64,000 nt of DNA from Rhizobium tropici CIAT 899 (GTDB taxonomy: Bacteria > Pseudomonadota > Alphaproteobacteria > Rhizobiales > Rhizobiaceae). Made by a program: the position numbers and the translations under genes. The DNA lies in contig NC_020059.1 in the NCBI RefSeq assembly GCF_000330885.1, positions 2,035,001 to 2,099,000 on the forward strand, written 5' to 3'. The notes under the pieces were generated by a model that worked only from the letters and a program-made list of their open reading frames with translations, had not been told where the DNA came from and searched no databases. Positions 1-8,787 of the stretch are shown piece after piece (position 1 is the stretch's first letter; each line of letters begins with the position of its first letter).

Positions 1-762
1 CGGAACTTCCGAAGCGATGCCAGGTCCGCCGCTCGTTTGCGCGACGACGAGGTCGTACACCTTGACGATACCGCTGGCGATGATGACCAGTGTAGTGATG
101 AAGACGGGGCGCATCATCGGAATGACGATGAAAAGATAGGTCCGCCACATCGGAATCCCGTCCACGCGCGCCGCTTTCCAGATATCTTCGTCAATGCCGC
201 GCAGGCCCGCGAGCATCAGGCACATCACGAGCCCCGTACCCTGCCAAAGCGCTGCAATCAGCACGCCGTAAATAACGATGCTCGGCGTATAGAGCGGATC
301 GAAGGTGAAACTTGTCCATCCGAGCGAACGCACAACGGACTGGATGCCGAATTCGGGGTTAAGCAGCCACTGCCAGACGAGGCCGGTGACGATGAAGGAG
401 AGAGCGAAAGGATAAAGAAAAATCGTGCGGAAGGTGTTTTCGAACCGGATCTTCTGGTCCATCAGCGCAGCCAGCACGAAGCCGATGACGAGACTGAAGA
501 TCATGGAAAGAATGCCGTAAACGGCAAGGTTCTCAATGGACACGACCCAGCGCGGCGCCGCCCATAGACGGTGGTATTGGTCCAGCCCGACAAAGCTGAG
601 ACGTGGCAGCAGCTTTGAATTGGTGAAGGAATAAACCACTGTCCAGATCGTGCCGCCGAGGAAGATGACGATGGCCGTCAGGATCATTGGAATGGATGCA
701 ATCTTCGAATTCAGATTGCGCAGAAATTGATTTGGCCGGCCGGCTTTCGCATGACCCGTCAT
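1..762 (-). CDS. Carbohydrate ABC transporter permease (MalF/UgpA type), 3' end cut by the window edge
   Basis: Inner-membrane permease subunit of a sugar importer. Translating the minus strand from the ATG at 762 gives an open frame to the window edge (254 codons) starting MTGHAKAGRPNQFLRN. A hydrophobic helix follows (IPMILTAIVIFLGGTIWTVV), then further membrane segments and the permease loop region around GLRGIDEDIWKAARVDGIPM. That stretch is the EAA-type loop that docks on the ATPase (E-x-x-x-A-A-x-x-D-G). The last visible codons read KVYDLVVAQTSGGPG, typical of the C-terminal third of MalF-like permeases. A GGAG ribosome site precedes the ATG. It lies about 220 bases downstream of the binding-protein gene on the same strand, so the two form one import operon. 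The sugar cannot be read from sequence. Confidence 0.9.
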   Translation of the reverse strand, partial: MTGHAKAGRPNQFLRNLNSKIASIPMILTAIVIFLGGTIWTVVYSFTNSKLLPRLSFVGLDQYHRLWAAPRWVVSIENLAVYGILSMIFSLVIGFVLAALMDQKIRFENTFRTIFLYPFALSFIVTGLVWQWLLNPEFGIQSVVRSLGWTSFTFDPLYTPSIVIYGVLIAALWQGTGLVMCLMLAGLRGIDEDIWKAARVDGIPMWRTYLFIVIPMMRPVFITTLVIIASGIVKVYDLVVAQTSGGPGIASEVP

Positions 763-982
763 TGTAGCTCCTTCTAACGCGCGATTGCTTCGACGATCAG
801 GAACTCTGGGCCATGCCCCGGTCTCAGTCCCTGTCGCTTCCTCCTCATCCACGGCCGAACGCCACATCTATGGGAGTCCGCCGCCGAAGGGGCGCCGTAG
901 CCAGCCGGATCACAGGACGTGTCCCGGCCGTGATACCGACCCGCAACGCGAGGCCGGTATCACTACAGCGAGAAGATAGAGA
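763..982. other. Spacer between binding-protein and permease genes
   Basis: This 220-base gap inside a sugar-transport operon holds no convincing gene. GC-rich inverted stretches around 880-960 could fold in the transcript. Such a stem would fit the usual drop in expression between an abundant binding protein and its permeases, but no poly-U tract follows it. Confidence 0.4.
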
Positions 983-2218
983 TCAATCAGCAGCAGCGAT
1001 GATCTCGACGAAGCGCTTCTGAGCCGCTTCCGGCGTCATCGAAGGATTGGCGAAGAACTCGGAGAACAGATCTTCTTTCTGCTTCTGGCTGTCGGCAGAA
1101 AGAAGCTGGTCCGTGCCCTGGATCACATTACCCTTCTTCAGAATTTCCAGGCCCTTCTTCATGCAGTCGTTGGCTGCCGTGAGGTCCACGTCGCCGCGCA
1201 CCGGCAGCGAACCCTTCTTCAGGTTGAAGGCAACCTGGGTCTTCGGATCGAGAAGCGTTTTCGCGAGCGCATCCTGAGCCTTCGACTTGGCCTCATCCTT
1301 CAGCAGCGGGAAGTAGAATGCGTCGCCGCCTGTGGAAATGACTTCATTGACACCGAGGCCGGGAAGGCAGGTATAGTCCGTGCCGGCCTTCTGGCCTGCT
1401 AAGGCGAACTCACCCTGTGCCCAATCTCCCATGATCTGGCCGCCGGCCTTGCCGGTGATGACCAAGTTCGTGGCCTGGTTCCAATCCTGAACGTTGGAGC
1501 CCTTGGACATCTTGCGGGCGTCATCGGCAGCCTTGAAGACCTTGGCAATCTCCGGTCCGGCAGCGACTTTCGCATCCTTGTCCTTGAACACTTTCTCGAA
1601 GTTGTCCTTGCCGGCGATGGCGACCATCAAAACGTCAAAGGCACCCGCAGCCTGCCATGGCTGGCCACCGACAGCGAGCGGAACGATGCCTGCCTTTTCC
1701 AGCGCAGGAGCGGCGGCAACGAATTCATCCCAATTCTTCGGAACCGGAACGCCGGCCTTCTTGAAAGCGGCATTCGAAAGCCAGAGCCACTGCCAGGAGT
1801 GAATATTAACCGGCGCGCAATAGATCTTGCCGTTGATCGTGCAGGAATCGAGCAGGCTCGACGGACGGATGATGTCCTTCCAATGCTCTTGCGTGGCGAC
1901 ATCGGTCAGATCGCGCATCAGGCCAGCCTGCACCAGCTCCTCGGCCTGACGACCGTGGTTGAACTGGGTGGCACCCATGGGATCGCCGCCGGTGATGCGG
2001 CTGATCATGATCGGACGAGCAGTGCCGCCCGAGCCGGCGATCGCACCATCGACCCAATGATTACCGGTCGCGTCGAACGCCTTTGCCAATTCCGCCACGG
2101 CGGCAGCTTCACCACCGGAAGTCCACCAATGCGTTACCTCAAGATCAGTTGCCTTTGCCGCACCAAGCGGCAATGCAACTGAAGCGGCCAGCACAGCGGC
2201 CATCAAACGAATATTCAT
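983..2218 (-). CDS. Carbohydrate ABC transporter substrate-binding protein
   Basis: Periplasmic sugar-binding protein (family 1 extracellular solute-binding, COG1653-like). The open frame could start at 2293, but the ATG at 2218 follows a strong GAGGGAGGAG ribosome site and begins a clean signal peptide (MNIRLMAAVLAASVALPLGAA, cut near AKA-TD), giving 411 residues. The mature N-terminus LEVTHWWTSGGEAAAVAELA is the family hallmark. GQIMGDWAQGEF and the aromatic HSWQWLWLSN are usual in glucose/mannose-type binders (GtsA-like). The first permease follows downstream and a LacI regulator is divergent upstream. The sugar is unknown; a glucose- or glucoside-type substrate is a guess from the family. 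Confidence 0.92.
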   Translation of the reverse strand: MNIRLMAAVLAASVALPLGAAKATDLEVTHWWTSGGEAAAVAELAKAFDATGNHWVDGAIAGSGGTARPIMISRITGGDPMGATQFNHGRQAEELVQAGLMRDLTDVATQEHWKDIIRPSSLLDSCTINGKIYCAPVNIHSWQWLWLSNAAFKKAGVPVPKNWDEFVAAAPALEKAGIVPLAVGGQPWQAAGAFDVLMVAIAGKDNFEKVFKDKDAKVAAGPEIAKVFKAADDARKMSKGSNVQDWNQATNLVITGKAGGQIMGDWAQGEFALAGQKAGTDYTCLPGLGVNEVISTGGDAFYFPLLKDEAKSKAQDALAKTLLDPKTQVAFNLKKGSLPVRGDVDLTAANDCMKKGLEILKKGNVIQGTDQLLSADSQKQKEDLFSEFFANPSMTPEAAQKRFVEIIAAAD

Positions 2219-2655
2219 GAGTTCTCCTCCCTCACTGAAACGTTGCCGGAAAAACGTAGTCGAATCATTTTGAACGCGCAACCGCTCGCTCACAAAATTT
2301 TTCAGCAGGCTAAAATATAGCGCCTCAAATTATATACCTTCTTTCGAATAAGCCAAAACGCCTACCATTCATCCCACCATTCGTCAGCGTCGGGAAAATT
2401 TAAGTTACTGATTATGTTTAACTATTTTTGACATCGTCAACCGGACACCTGAAACCTTCTCGTGCATCTGCAAATTTTGGAAAAAGGATGCGGATTGAAC
2501 CGTCGCATATATTAGTTTTCTCGACATGAGAAAAAGTACTCGACTTTTCCACTGTATCGTTACAGATTTTCGACATGAGGACGGAGTGACCACATCACAA
2601 ATATGCTTGCAGCGCTGCTGCGGGCACTATAAGCGGTCGGTCGCGGGAGGCAGCA
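2219..2655. other. Divergent promoter region between sugar-binding protein and LacI regulator
   Basis: This 437-base AT-rich region has no supported gene. Genes leave it in both directions, so it must hold both promoters. It contains the perfect palindrome at 2516-2534, a partial second copy near 2566-2580 sharing TCGACATGAG, and long A/T tracts at 2290-2410. Short frames of 62-97 codons on the minus strand here lack ribosome sites and coding bias. Confidence 0.6.
2516..2534. promoter_or_regulatory. Palindromic operator candidate upstream of the LacI-family gene
   Basis: TTTTCTCGACATGAGAAAA is a perfect inverted repeat with 7-base arms around GACAT. TTTTCGACATGAGG recurs 50 bases downstream at 2567-2580, so the core TCGACATGAG is present twice in the same orientation. 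LacI-family proteins bind palindromes of this size and often regulate themselves and the adjacent transporter. Assignment to this regulator is inference. Confidence 0.5.
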
Positions 2656-3699
2656 TTGCAGGATATGGACAGTAAGAAGATTTCCGGCAGCAGCACAGCG
2701 CAGTCTACACATGAACGGCCGACGCTCAAGACGATCGCCTTTATGACCGGGCTTGGGATAACCACTGTCTCTCGCGCCTTGAAAGATGCTCCTGATATCG
2801 GCGCCGAAACCAAGCAGCGGGTGCGCATGGTCGCGCGGCAACTGGGATATCATCCCAATCGCGCCGGCGTACGTCTCAGGACCGGAAAGACCAATGTCAT
2901 CGCCCTGGTCCTAAGCATGCACGAAGACATCATGGGCTTTACCAGCCAGATCGTCTTCGGCATTTCCGAGGTTCTGGCCGGTACTCAGTATCATCTGGTC
3001 ATCACGCCGCATTCGCTTAGCAAGGACTCACTGGTTCCGGTCCGCTACATCCTGGATACCGGCTCGGCTGACGGCGTCATCATATCGCGCACCGAACCCA
3101 ACGATCCGCGCGTCGCGCTCATGCACGATCGTGGCATGCCTTTTTCCACGCATGGACGGACGGATATGGGCATCGTGCACCCCTTCCATGATTTCGACAA
3201 CGAAGCCTTCACGCACGAAGCCGTGCAGGCGCTGGTCAACAAAGGACGGCGCCGCCTGGCGCTTCTGCAGCCCTCCAGCAAGCTGACCTACTATTCGCAT
3301 ACCCGCATCGGCTTCCAGGCGGGTTTGCGTCAATATGGTGCGGAAGAGATCCCGCTCGGGATCACCACGGACAACACCCTTGCCGATATCAAGGACACGG
3401 TCGAAGCACTGATGCGCTCTCCGCATGCACCCGATGGTTTCATCTGCTCCAGCAGCGGCGGCGCCATTGCCGTCAATGCCGGAATCGAGGCCGCTGGTTT
3501 TCGTCTCGGGCGTGACATCGACATGGTCGCCAAGCAATCGACCGATGTCTTGAGCTGGATCAGGCCCGATATCATTGCGGCGTCGGAAGACTTTCGTCAT
3601 GCCGGCCGGGAACTCGCCAAGGCGGTCATCGCGCGCATCGACGGCGTAGAGCCGGAGCTTCTGCAAAGCATCAGCCCGCCCGTCTGGTCAAACGGCTGA
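2656..3699 (+). CDS. LacI-family transcriptional regulator (AglR-like)
   Basis: 347 residues from a TTG start five bases after GGGAGG; an in-frame ATG at 2665 is the alternative. The helix-turn-helix lies at about residues 23-45 (TLKTIAFMTGLGITTVSRAL), followed by the hinge helix (HPNRAGVRLRTGKTN). A periplasmic-binding-protein-like sensor domain runs from about 70 to 340. The wording of the DNA-binding region resembles rhizobial AglR, a regulator of alpha-glucoside uptake, but the symbol is not safe without a search. It is divergent from a sugar ABC importer and probably represses it until a sugar ligand binds. Confidence 0.93.
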   Translation: MQDMDSKKISGSSTAQSTHERPTLKTIAFMTGLGITTVSRALKDAPDIGAETKQRVRMVARQLGYHPNRAGVRLRTGKTNVIALVLSMHEDIMGFTSQIVFGISEVLAGTQYHLVITPHSLSKDSLVPVRYILDTGSADGVIISRTEPNDPRVALMHDRGMPFSTHGRTDMGIVHPFHDFDNEAFTHEAVQALVNKGRRRLALLQPSSKLTYYSHTRIGFQAGLRQYGAEEIPLGITTDNTLADIKDTVEALMRSPHAPDGFICSSSGGAIAVNAGIEAAGFRLGRDIDMVAKQSTDVLSWIRPDIIAASEDFRHAGRELAKAVIARIDGVEPELLQSISPPVWSNG

Positions 3700-3704
3700 T
3701 AAGG

Positions 3705-3738
3705 AAAAGGCCTGCACGGTTTCACCGGCAGGCCTTTT
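3705..3738. terminator. Bidirectional terminator between the LacI gene and gnd
   Basis: Arms AAAAGGCCTGC (3705-3715) and GCAGGCCTTTT (3728-3738) pair perfectly over 11 bases, with a further CGGT/ACCG pairing in the loop. T-runs follow in both directions, as expected between two convergent genes. Confidence 0.85.
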
Positions 3739-3761
3739 GATCATCGTATCCGACTGCTCTA

Positions 3762-5189
3762 TCAGGCTGAAGCACCACTGCCCCATGGGCCGTGGTGAAT
3801 ATCCTTGCCGTCGACACGGTCGAAGCCGTGAGCGCCGAAGAAGTCGCGCTGAGCCTGGATCAGATTGGCGGTGCCGCGCGCCTGGCGATACGCGTCGAAA
3901 TAGGTCAGCGCAGAAGCAAGCGCAGGAACCGGCAGGCCGGCAGCAGTCGCAGCCGAAACGATGCGGCGCAGCGACGGGATCGATTCCTTGACCATCTCTG
4001 CAAAGGCCGGAGTAACGATCAGGTTCGCCGCATCCGGCGTCTTCGTGAAGGCGCTGGTGATCTCGTCGAGGAACTGCGAGCGGATGATGCAGCCGGCGCG
4101 CCAGATCTTGGCGATGACAGGCATCGGCAGCGACCAGTTGAACTCCTTCGAGGCCTCGGCCATGACGGCAAAGCCCTGCGCGTAAGCGCCGATCTTGGCC
4201 GCGAACAGCGCAAGCTCGAGATCCTTCAGCAGATCGGGACCGAAAGCGATCGGGAACTTGTAGTCCGGCGTGCCGAAGATCGTCTCGGCGGCCTCGCGCT
4301 GGCTCTTGATGGCCGAGAGGCTGCGGGCGGCAACGGCGGCTTCGATGGCGGTTGCAGGAATGCCCATGTTCTGGGCTTCGATAACCGACCACTTGCCTGT
4401 GCCCTTCTGGCCGGCTTTGTCGAGAATGACATCAGGCATGGCATTGCCGGTTGCGGGATCCTTCGCGGCAAGAACCTTCTCGGTGATCTCGATGAGATAG
4501 GAGTTGAGGCGACCCTTGTTCCATTCGCCGAAGATCGAGCTGATATCGGCGGCGCTCTTGCCGAGGCCGTCGCGCAGGATGCCGTAGATTTCGGCGATCA
4601 TCTGCATATCGGCATATTCGATGCCGTTGTGGATCGTCTTGACGAAGTGACCGGCGCCGTCATTGCCGAGCCAGGCAACGCATGGATCGTCGTTGTATTT
4701 CGCAGCGATCGAGGTCAGCACCTTCTCGACGCGCTTGTAGGACTCTTCCGTGCCGCCGACCATGATGGAGGGGCCGTGACGCGCACCTTCCTCGCCGCCG
4801 GACACGCCCATGCCGATGAAGGTCAGGCCGGTATCCTTGAGGCGGTCGAAGCGGGCGATCGTGTCGCGGAAATTAGCGTTGCCGGCGTCGATCATGATGT
4901 CGCCCTTGTCCAGATAGGGCTGCAGCGCCGCCATCTGCTGGTCGACCGGCTCGCCGGCCTTGATCATGATGATGATCGGCCGTGGCGGACGGATTGCCTC
5001 GACGAACTCCTCGATCGTCTTGCAGGGAATGATCTTGTCTTTGAGTGCGCCCGCATTCGCGTAGAATTCATCCGTTACCTGAGGAGTACGGTTGAACACT
5101 GCAATCTTGTTGCCTTTTTCAGCGATGTTGAGCGCCAGATTCGATCCCATTACCGCGAGACCGATCAGCCCGATTTCTGCCTTTTCCAC
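3762..5189 (-). CDS. gnd: 6-phosphogluconate dehydrogenase, decarboxylating
   Basis: Oxidises 6-phosphogluconate to ribulose 5-phosphate and CO2 with NADP+ in the cytoplasmic oxidative pentose phosphate pathway. It has 475 residues, the normal length of the long dimeric type. The nucleotide-binding fold starts at residue 6 (IGLIGLAVMGSNLALNIAEK), with FNRT after the second strand. Substrate and catalytic segments GVSGGEEGARHGPSIM (about 128-143) and FVKTIHNGIEYADMQ (Lys near 184, conserved HNGIEY) are intact. The C-terminal tail contributes to the partner's active site in this family. It stands alone between a terminator and a divergent small gene. Confidence 0.97.
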   Translation of the reverse strand: MEKAEIGLIGLAVMGSNLALNIAEKGNKIAVFNRTPQVTDEFYANAGALKDKIIPCKTIEEFVEAIRPPRPIIIMIKAGEPVDQQMAALQPYLDKGDIMIDAGNANFRDTIARFDRLKDTGLTFIGMGVSGGEEGARHGPSIMVGGTEESYKRVEKVLTSIAAKYNDDPCVAWLGNDGAGHFVKTIHNGIEYADMQMIAEIYGILRDGLGKSAADISSIFGEWNKGRLNSYLIEITEKVLAAKDPATGNAMPDVILDKAGQKGTGKWSVIEAQNMGIPATAIEAAVAARSLSAIKSQREAAETIFGTPDYKFPIAFGPDLLKDLELALFAAKIGAYAQGFAVMAEASKEFNWSLPMPVIAKIWRAGCIIRSQFLDEITSAFTKTPDAANLIVTPAFAEMVKESIPSLRRIVSAATAAGLPVPALASALTYFDAYRQARGTANLIQAQRDFFGAHGFDRVDGKDIHHGPWGSGASA

Positions 5190-5473
5190 GACAATCCTCC
5201 AATGAACCGTTCACTGCGCTCAGCCCACCCTGAAGACGCAGCAACATCCGATGTGACGCAATGCCGCCGGCGCTCGGCGCGACAGGCGGCAGCCCTGCGT
5301 TGGGGCTGTTGTTGCACTCCGGGCGGAAAACGGCAAGCCTCCGAAAGCCGTGAATCGTTCCCTTTGCAGGACTGTGCAACAATGTTGCCGAATTGGCGAT
5401 TCATTCGCATGCGAACCCTGGCCTGTTCAGCCGGTCTCAGTCCCTTGGCGGTGATATAGAGGAGGAAAACACC

Positions 5474-5872
5474 ATGTCGACCATGAATGCGAGGATCGTG
5501 CACATCTCCATCGATCGCGACTGGAGGGAGGTCTACGACTACGCCAGCCGTCCGGAAAACATGCCTTTCTGGGCCTCGGGCCTGGCGTCCGGGCTGACGC
5601 AGGATGGCAATGATTGGATCGCCGAAGGCACGCTCGGCACTGCACGTGTACGCTTCTCGCCTCGCAATGACTTCGGTGTCATCGACCATTGGGTCACGCT
5701 GGAATCCGATCTGCAAGTCTATAATGCCTTACGCGTCGCACCGAACGGCGATGGTTGCGAGGTCATGTTCACCGTGCTCCAGCTACCGGGCATGGAGGCA
5801 GAGCAATTCGCAGCCGATGCCGCGCATGTCATGCGGGATCTGAAGACGCTGAAGGAGTTGATGGAGCGCTGA
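5474..5872 (+). CDS. SRPBCC-family (polyketide cyclase/START-like) small protein
   Basis: 132 residues. The open frame extends upstream to 5393, but the ATG at 5474 follows GAGGAGG and starts the fold. The pattern HISIDRDWREVYDYASRPENMPFWASGL is the first strand plus helix of the SRPBCC helix-grip fold, which binds hydrophobic ligands in a central cavity; the C-terminal helix is HVMRDLKTLKELMER. No catalytic residues can be named and the ligand is unknown. It is divergent from gnd and ends 6 bases before the convergent lipoprotein gene. Confidence 0.82.
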   Translation: MSTMNARIVHISIDRDWREVYDYASRPENMPFWASGLASGLTQDGNDWIAEGTLGTARVRFSPRNDFGVIDHWVTLESDLQVYNALRVAPNGDGCEVMFTVLQLPGMEAEQFAADAAHVMRDLKTLKELMER

Positions 5873-5878
5873 CCGCCC

Positions 5879-6493
5879 TTACAGCGAGCGCAACGTCCAG
5901 TCGACGAGTTCGCCTGTCACACCGGCAAATGCGGCATCGAGCGCCCGGACGAAATCGGGATTGCTGCCGCCGCTGACCGGCACGACCTTCCGGAACACGT
6001 TCTGCGCCTTCACCGTGCCGGTGCGATCGTTCAGGATCTTTTCGGAGATTTCGACGACTGCCGTCTTGTGGCCGCCGGACGCATTGATCTCGAAGGAGCG
6101 GATATCGGTGACGATCTGATAGTCGATCGCAAGCCCCTGCCCCGGCACGCCGACGCCACCGAGCTTACCGGTATTCTCGAAAGCCTCGACAAGTTTCGAT
6201 TGCACCATTCTGCTCAGCTTGTCGCTCCATTGCGATTTGCCGAGATATTGAATTTCCGAGCCCGAGACGCGAATGACGATCTGATTGCTGTCCAGAGCCT
6301 GCAGCGCGGTCGGCGGCGGGATGAGGATCTGGCGGCTTTTGACCGAAGGTCCATTCGTCTTCGCCGACGCGGAAAGATCGTAGGTATCATTGTTGGAGGA
6401 GGTTCCACAGCCTCCCAGCAAGGCCGCGAGCAACGGCAACGCGATCACAGCTTTCCACACCTGATGACGCTCACTCGACACGCAACCGACCAT
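5879..6493 (-). CDS. ABC-type transport auxiliary lipoprotein of the MCE/Mla operon
   Basis: Last gene of the lipid-transport operon. From the ATG at 6493 (GGGGAT ten bases upstream) the protein has 204 residues with a lipoprotein signal: basic start, WKAVIALPLLAALL, and lipobox LGGC with Cys near 29. An alternative ATG at 6532 overlaps the stop of the MCE gene (TGATG) and would give a longer N-terminus. The mature part matches the ABC-type transport auxiliary lipoprotein family (PqiC-like), with a beta-rich body (VSGSEIQYLGKSQWSDKL). The family is thought to sit in the outer membrane leaflet and partner the MCE protein. Confidence 0.85.
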   Translation of the reverse strand: MVGCVSSERHQVWKAVIALPLLAALLGGCGTSSNNDTYDLSASAKTNGPSVKSRQILIPPPTALQALDSNQIVIRVSGSEIQYLGKSQWSDKLSRMVQSKLVEAFENTGKLGGVGVPGQGLAIDYQIVTDIRSFEINASGGHKTAVVEISEKILNDRTGTVKAQNVFRKVVPVSGGSNPDFVRALDAAFAGVTGELVDWTLRSL

Positions 6494-6531
6494 ATTTCGC
6501 TTATCCCCTGGAGACCAGATGTCGCTCTTCA

Positions 6532-7902
6532 TCAATGCCGCGCGCGGCCGTCGTAAGTCTTGACCGTATCCCCGCCGAAAATCAGTCGTTGCGGATTGCG
6601 GTCGAAGTTAGTGATTGTACTATTCAGATTGTCAACCGTGCCCCGCATGTCGTTGATGAGGGTCTGGGCATCGCGCAAGCCGCTGCTGGAAAACTTCTGC
6701 AGATTGTCGGCGATCGGTCCGATGCGGGAATTGAGATTGTCCGCCATCTTCTTGAAAGATTCGAGCGTGTCCTTGGCTTCTGCAAACAGCGATTTGGTGC
6801 TGTCGTCGCCGAGCAATGAATTGACCTTGGTCAGGATGCCGTCGACCTTGCCGGACGCCGCATTGAGCTTGGTCGAAATCTCGCGGGCATTGGCAATCGT
6901 CTGATCGATATCCTGCTGATGCGAGGCAACCGAGTTGGCGACGTCCCGAATCGATGCGACCGCGGTACGAGCCTGTTTCGTCACATCGGCAATATCGTCA
7001 ACCGATCCCTTGATCTTGGCCGGATCGATCTGCGCGACGATCGCATCGACCCGATCCAGGGTCTTTTGAGCGTTCTGACCGAACGTCGTATAAGTGTCGG
7101 CCGTCTGCTTGAAACTTGCAATCGTCGCCTTCAGGTCGGTCGTCGCATCGGCGACATTGGCCGTAATCTTGTCGGCATTGGCGATGACGTCGTTGACCTT
7201 CTGGGCATCGACCGCGCGGACCAGCTTTTCGATCGCATCCAACGTCGAATCGACGCGGACCGAGACCGTCTTGAAGGTATCGGAAAGCTGGCCGACGCTT
7301 GCCAGGAACTTGTCGATATTGTCGGAATTGTCGGCGATGGCCTTCGAGAATTTCTGCGCATTGCGCACGGTATCCGTCAGCGGCCCGCGCGAATCCGAGA
7401 CGAAGCCCTGGATGTCGCCGATCGTGTCGTTGGCGCGGTTCAGGATCTTGTCGGCCGTCGTCAACAGGTTGGTCACGCTCGACTGGTCTGCGAGCAATAC
7501 CGCCCGCTTGCCCGTGTCGATCGAGCGCTTGAGGATATTTTCGTCGCTGTTGCGACCGCCGGAAAGCTCGATATAGGCAGCACCCGTCAGGCCCTGGATC
7601 TCAAGAATGGCCTTGGTCGAGGTGTAGACCGGCGCATCGGCGCGCACCTGCGTGAAGGCGAGAGAATAGTTCGGGTCGTCGGCATCGATCGAAAGGCCCT
7701 GTACCGAACCGACCTGAATACCGTTGAAACGGACCGGCGAGCCGACGCTCAACCCATTTGCCGAACCGGGAATGCGCACGACGAGCTCAACCATCGGACC
7801 GCCGCGGCCATATTCCGCCATCCAGTAGACGAAGCCGAAGGCGGCCGCGATGACAACCAGCGTGAAGAACCCGACGATCGTGTAATTGGCTTTGGTTTCC
7901 AT
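6532..7902 (-). CDS. MCE-family (MlaD-like) lipid transport protein
   Basis: 456 residues. One N-terminal membrane anchor (residues 8-28, TIVGFFTLVVIAAAFGFVYW) is followed by the MCE domain (about 38-118: RIPGSANGLSVGSPVRFNGI, and LEIQGLTGAAYIELSGG). The C-terminal 300 residues form a long helical, coiled-coil-like region rich in Ala, Asp, Thr and Ser, with many heptad-like segments. E. coli MlaD is about 180 residues, so the tail here could form an extended tube or needle across the periplasm, as described for PqiB/LetB-type and mycobacterial MCE proteins. It sits between the ATPase and lipoprotein genes. Confidence 0.93.
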   Translation of the reverse strand: METKANYTIVGFFTLVVIAAAFGFVYWMAEYGRGGPMVELVVRIPGSANGLSVGSPVRFNGIQVGSVQGLSIDADDPNYSLAFTQVRADAPVYTSTKAILEIQGLTGAAYIELSGGRNSDENILKRSIDTGKRAVLLADQSSVTNLLTTADKILNRANDTIGDIQGFVSDSRGPLTDTVRNAQKFSKAIADNSDNIDKFLASVGQLSDTFKTVSVRVDSTLDAIEKLVRAVDAQKVNDVIANADKITANVADATTDLKATIASFKQTADTYTTFGQNAQKTLDRVDAIVAQIDPAKIKGSVDDIADVTKQARTAVASIRDVANSVASHQQDIDQTIANAREISTKLNAASGKVDGILTKVNSLLGDDSTKSLFAEAKDTLESFKKMADNLNSRIGPIADNLQKFSSSGLRDAQTLINDMRGTVDNLNSTITNFDRNPQRLIFGGDTVKTYDGRARH

Positions 7903-7911
7903 TGTCTCCAG

Positions 7912-8775
7912 TCACTTCTCGCGGCTGTGGGCGCCTGCGCCTTTGTCGTCGTTGTGCCCTCTGATGTCCTCGCGCGGCACGATCGAGCGTGCGCGCTTGC
8001 CCCTGAAGTAGGATTGCACCCAGGGATCATCACAGGCGAGCATGTCCTCAACCGTGCCTTCCACCAATACCCGCTTCTGTCCGAGGACAGCAATACGGTC
8101 ACAGACGGAAAACAGGCTGTCGAGGTCGTGAGTCACCATATAAACGGTCAGGCCGAGCGTGTCGCGCAGCTTGGCGATCAATTCGTCGAACTCCGACGCA
8201 CCGATCGGATCGAGGCCCGAGGTCGGCTCATCGAGGAAAACGAGATCGGGGTCGAGCGCCAGGGCTCTCGCCAGCGCCGCGCGCTTGATCATGCCGCCCG
8301 AAAGCTCGGAAGGATATTTGTCGGCGGCGTCAGCGGCGAGACCCACCATGCGGATCTTCATCAGCGCAAGCTCGTCCATCATCTCTTTCGGCAGGTCCAG
8401 ATATTCCCGCATCGGCACCTGGATGTTTTCCTTGACCGTTAGCGAGGAAAACAGTGCACCTTGCTGGAAGAGAACGCCGAGCCGCATGTCGAGCCGGTTG
8501 CGATCCTCTTCGTCGAGCTTGTCGTAATCTTCGCCGAGGATCTCGATCTTGCCCGATCGGCGCGGTAACAGCCGCAGCACAGTGCGCAGCAGCACGGACT
8601 TACCCGCGCCGGAAGCGCCGACGAAACCGAGGATTTCACCGCGATAGATATTGAGGTTGAGCTTATCGAGAACCACTTTCGAGCCGAAAGCCACAGTGAC
8701 ATCCCGTGCCGACAGCACGATGTCCCTGCCCTGCTCATCTTTTTCCAACGGGATCTCCGAGTGAAGCGCGCTCAT
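7912..8775 (-). CDS. MlaF-like ABC transporter ATP-binding protein
   Basis: Cytoplasmic ATPase of the MCE transporter. Of two close ATGs (8781 and 8775) the second is better spaced from GAGGGA. Walker A is FVGASGAGKSVLLRTVLRL (near residue 55), the signature is SELSGGMIKRAALARALALD, Walker B is LVFLDEPTSGLDPIGA, and the switch His is in YMVTHDLDSLF. The GGM-x-KRA variant of the signature is characteristic of MlaF/Ttg2A. It powers lipid movement between the membranes and lies between the permease and MCE genes. Confidence 0.95.
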   Translation of the reverse strand: MSALHSEIPLEKDEQGRDIVLSARDVTVAFGSKVVLDKLNLNIYRGEILGFVGASGAGKSVLLRTVLRLLPRRSGKIEILGEDYDKLDEEDRNRLDMRLGVLFQQGALFSSLTVKENIQVPMREYLDLPKEMMDELALMKIRMVGLAADAADKYPSELSGGMIKRAALARALALDPDLVFLDEPTSGLDPIGASEFDELIAKLRDTLGLTVYMVTHDLDSLFSVCDRIAVLGQKRVLVEGTVEDMLACDDPWVQSYFRGKRARSIVPREDIRGHNDDKGAGAHSREK

Positions 8776-8787
8776 CGTCATCGTCCC

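Noticed and set aside
785..1022. Two overlapping short frames (64 and 69 codons) between the sugar-binding and permease genes
   Set aside because: Arg/Pro-rich, overlapping each other and the binding-protein 3' end; no coding evidence.
3792..5459. A 555-codon plus-strand frame opposite gnd
   Set aside because: Shadow of gnd: the product is Arg/Asp/Gly/His-rich without motifs, while gnd is complete on the other strand.
6919..8442. A 507-codon plus-strand frame across the MCE and ATPase genes
   Set aside because: It spans two real genes on the minus strand and has the composition of antisense codon shadow.
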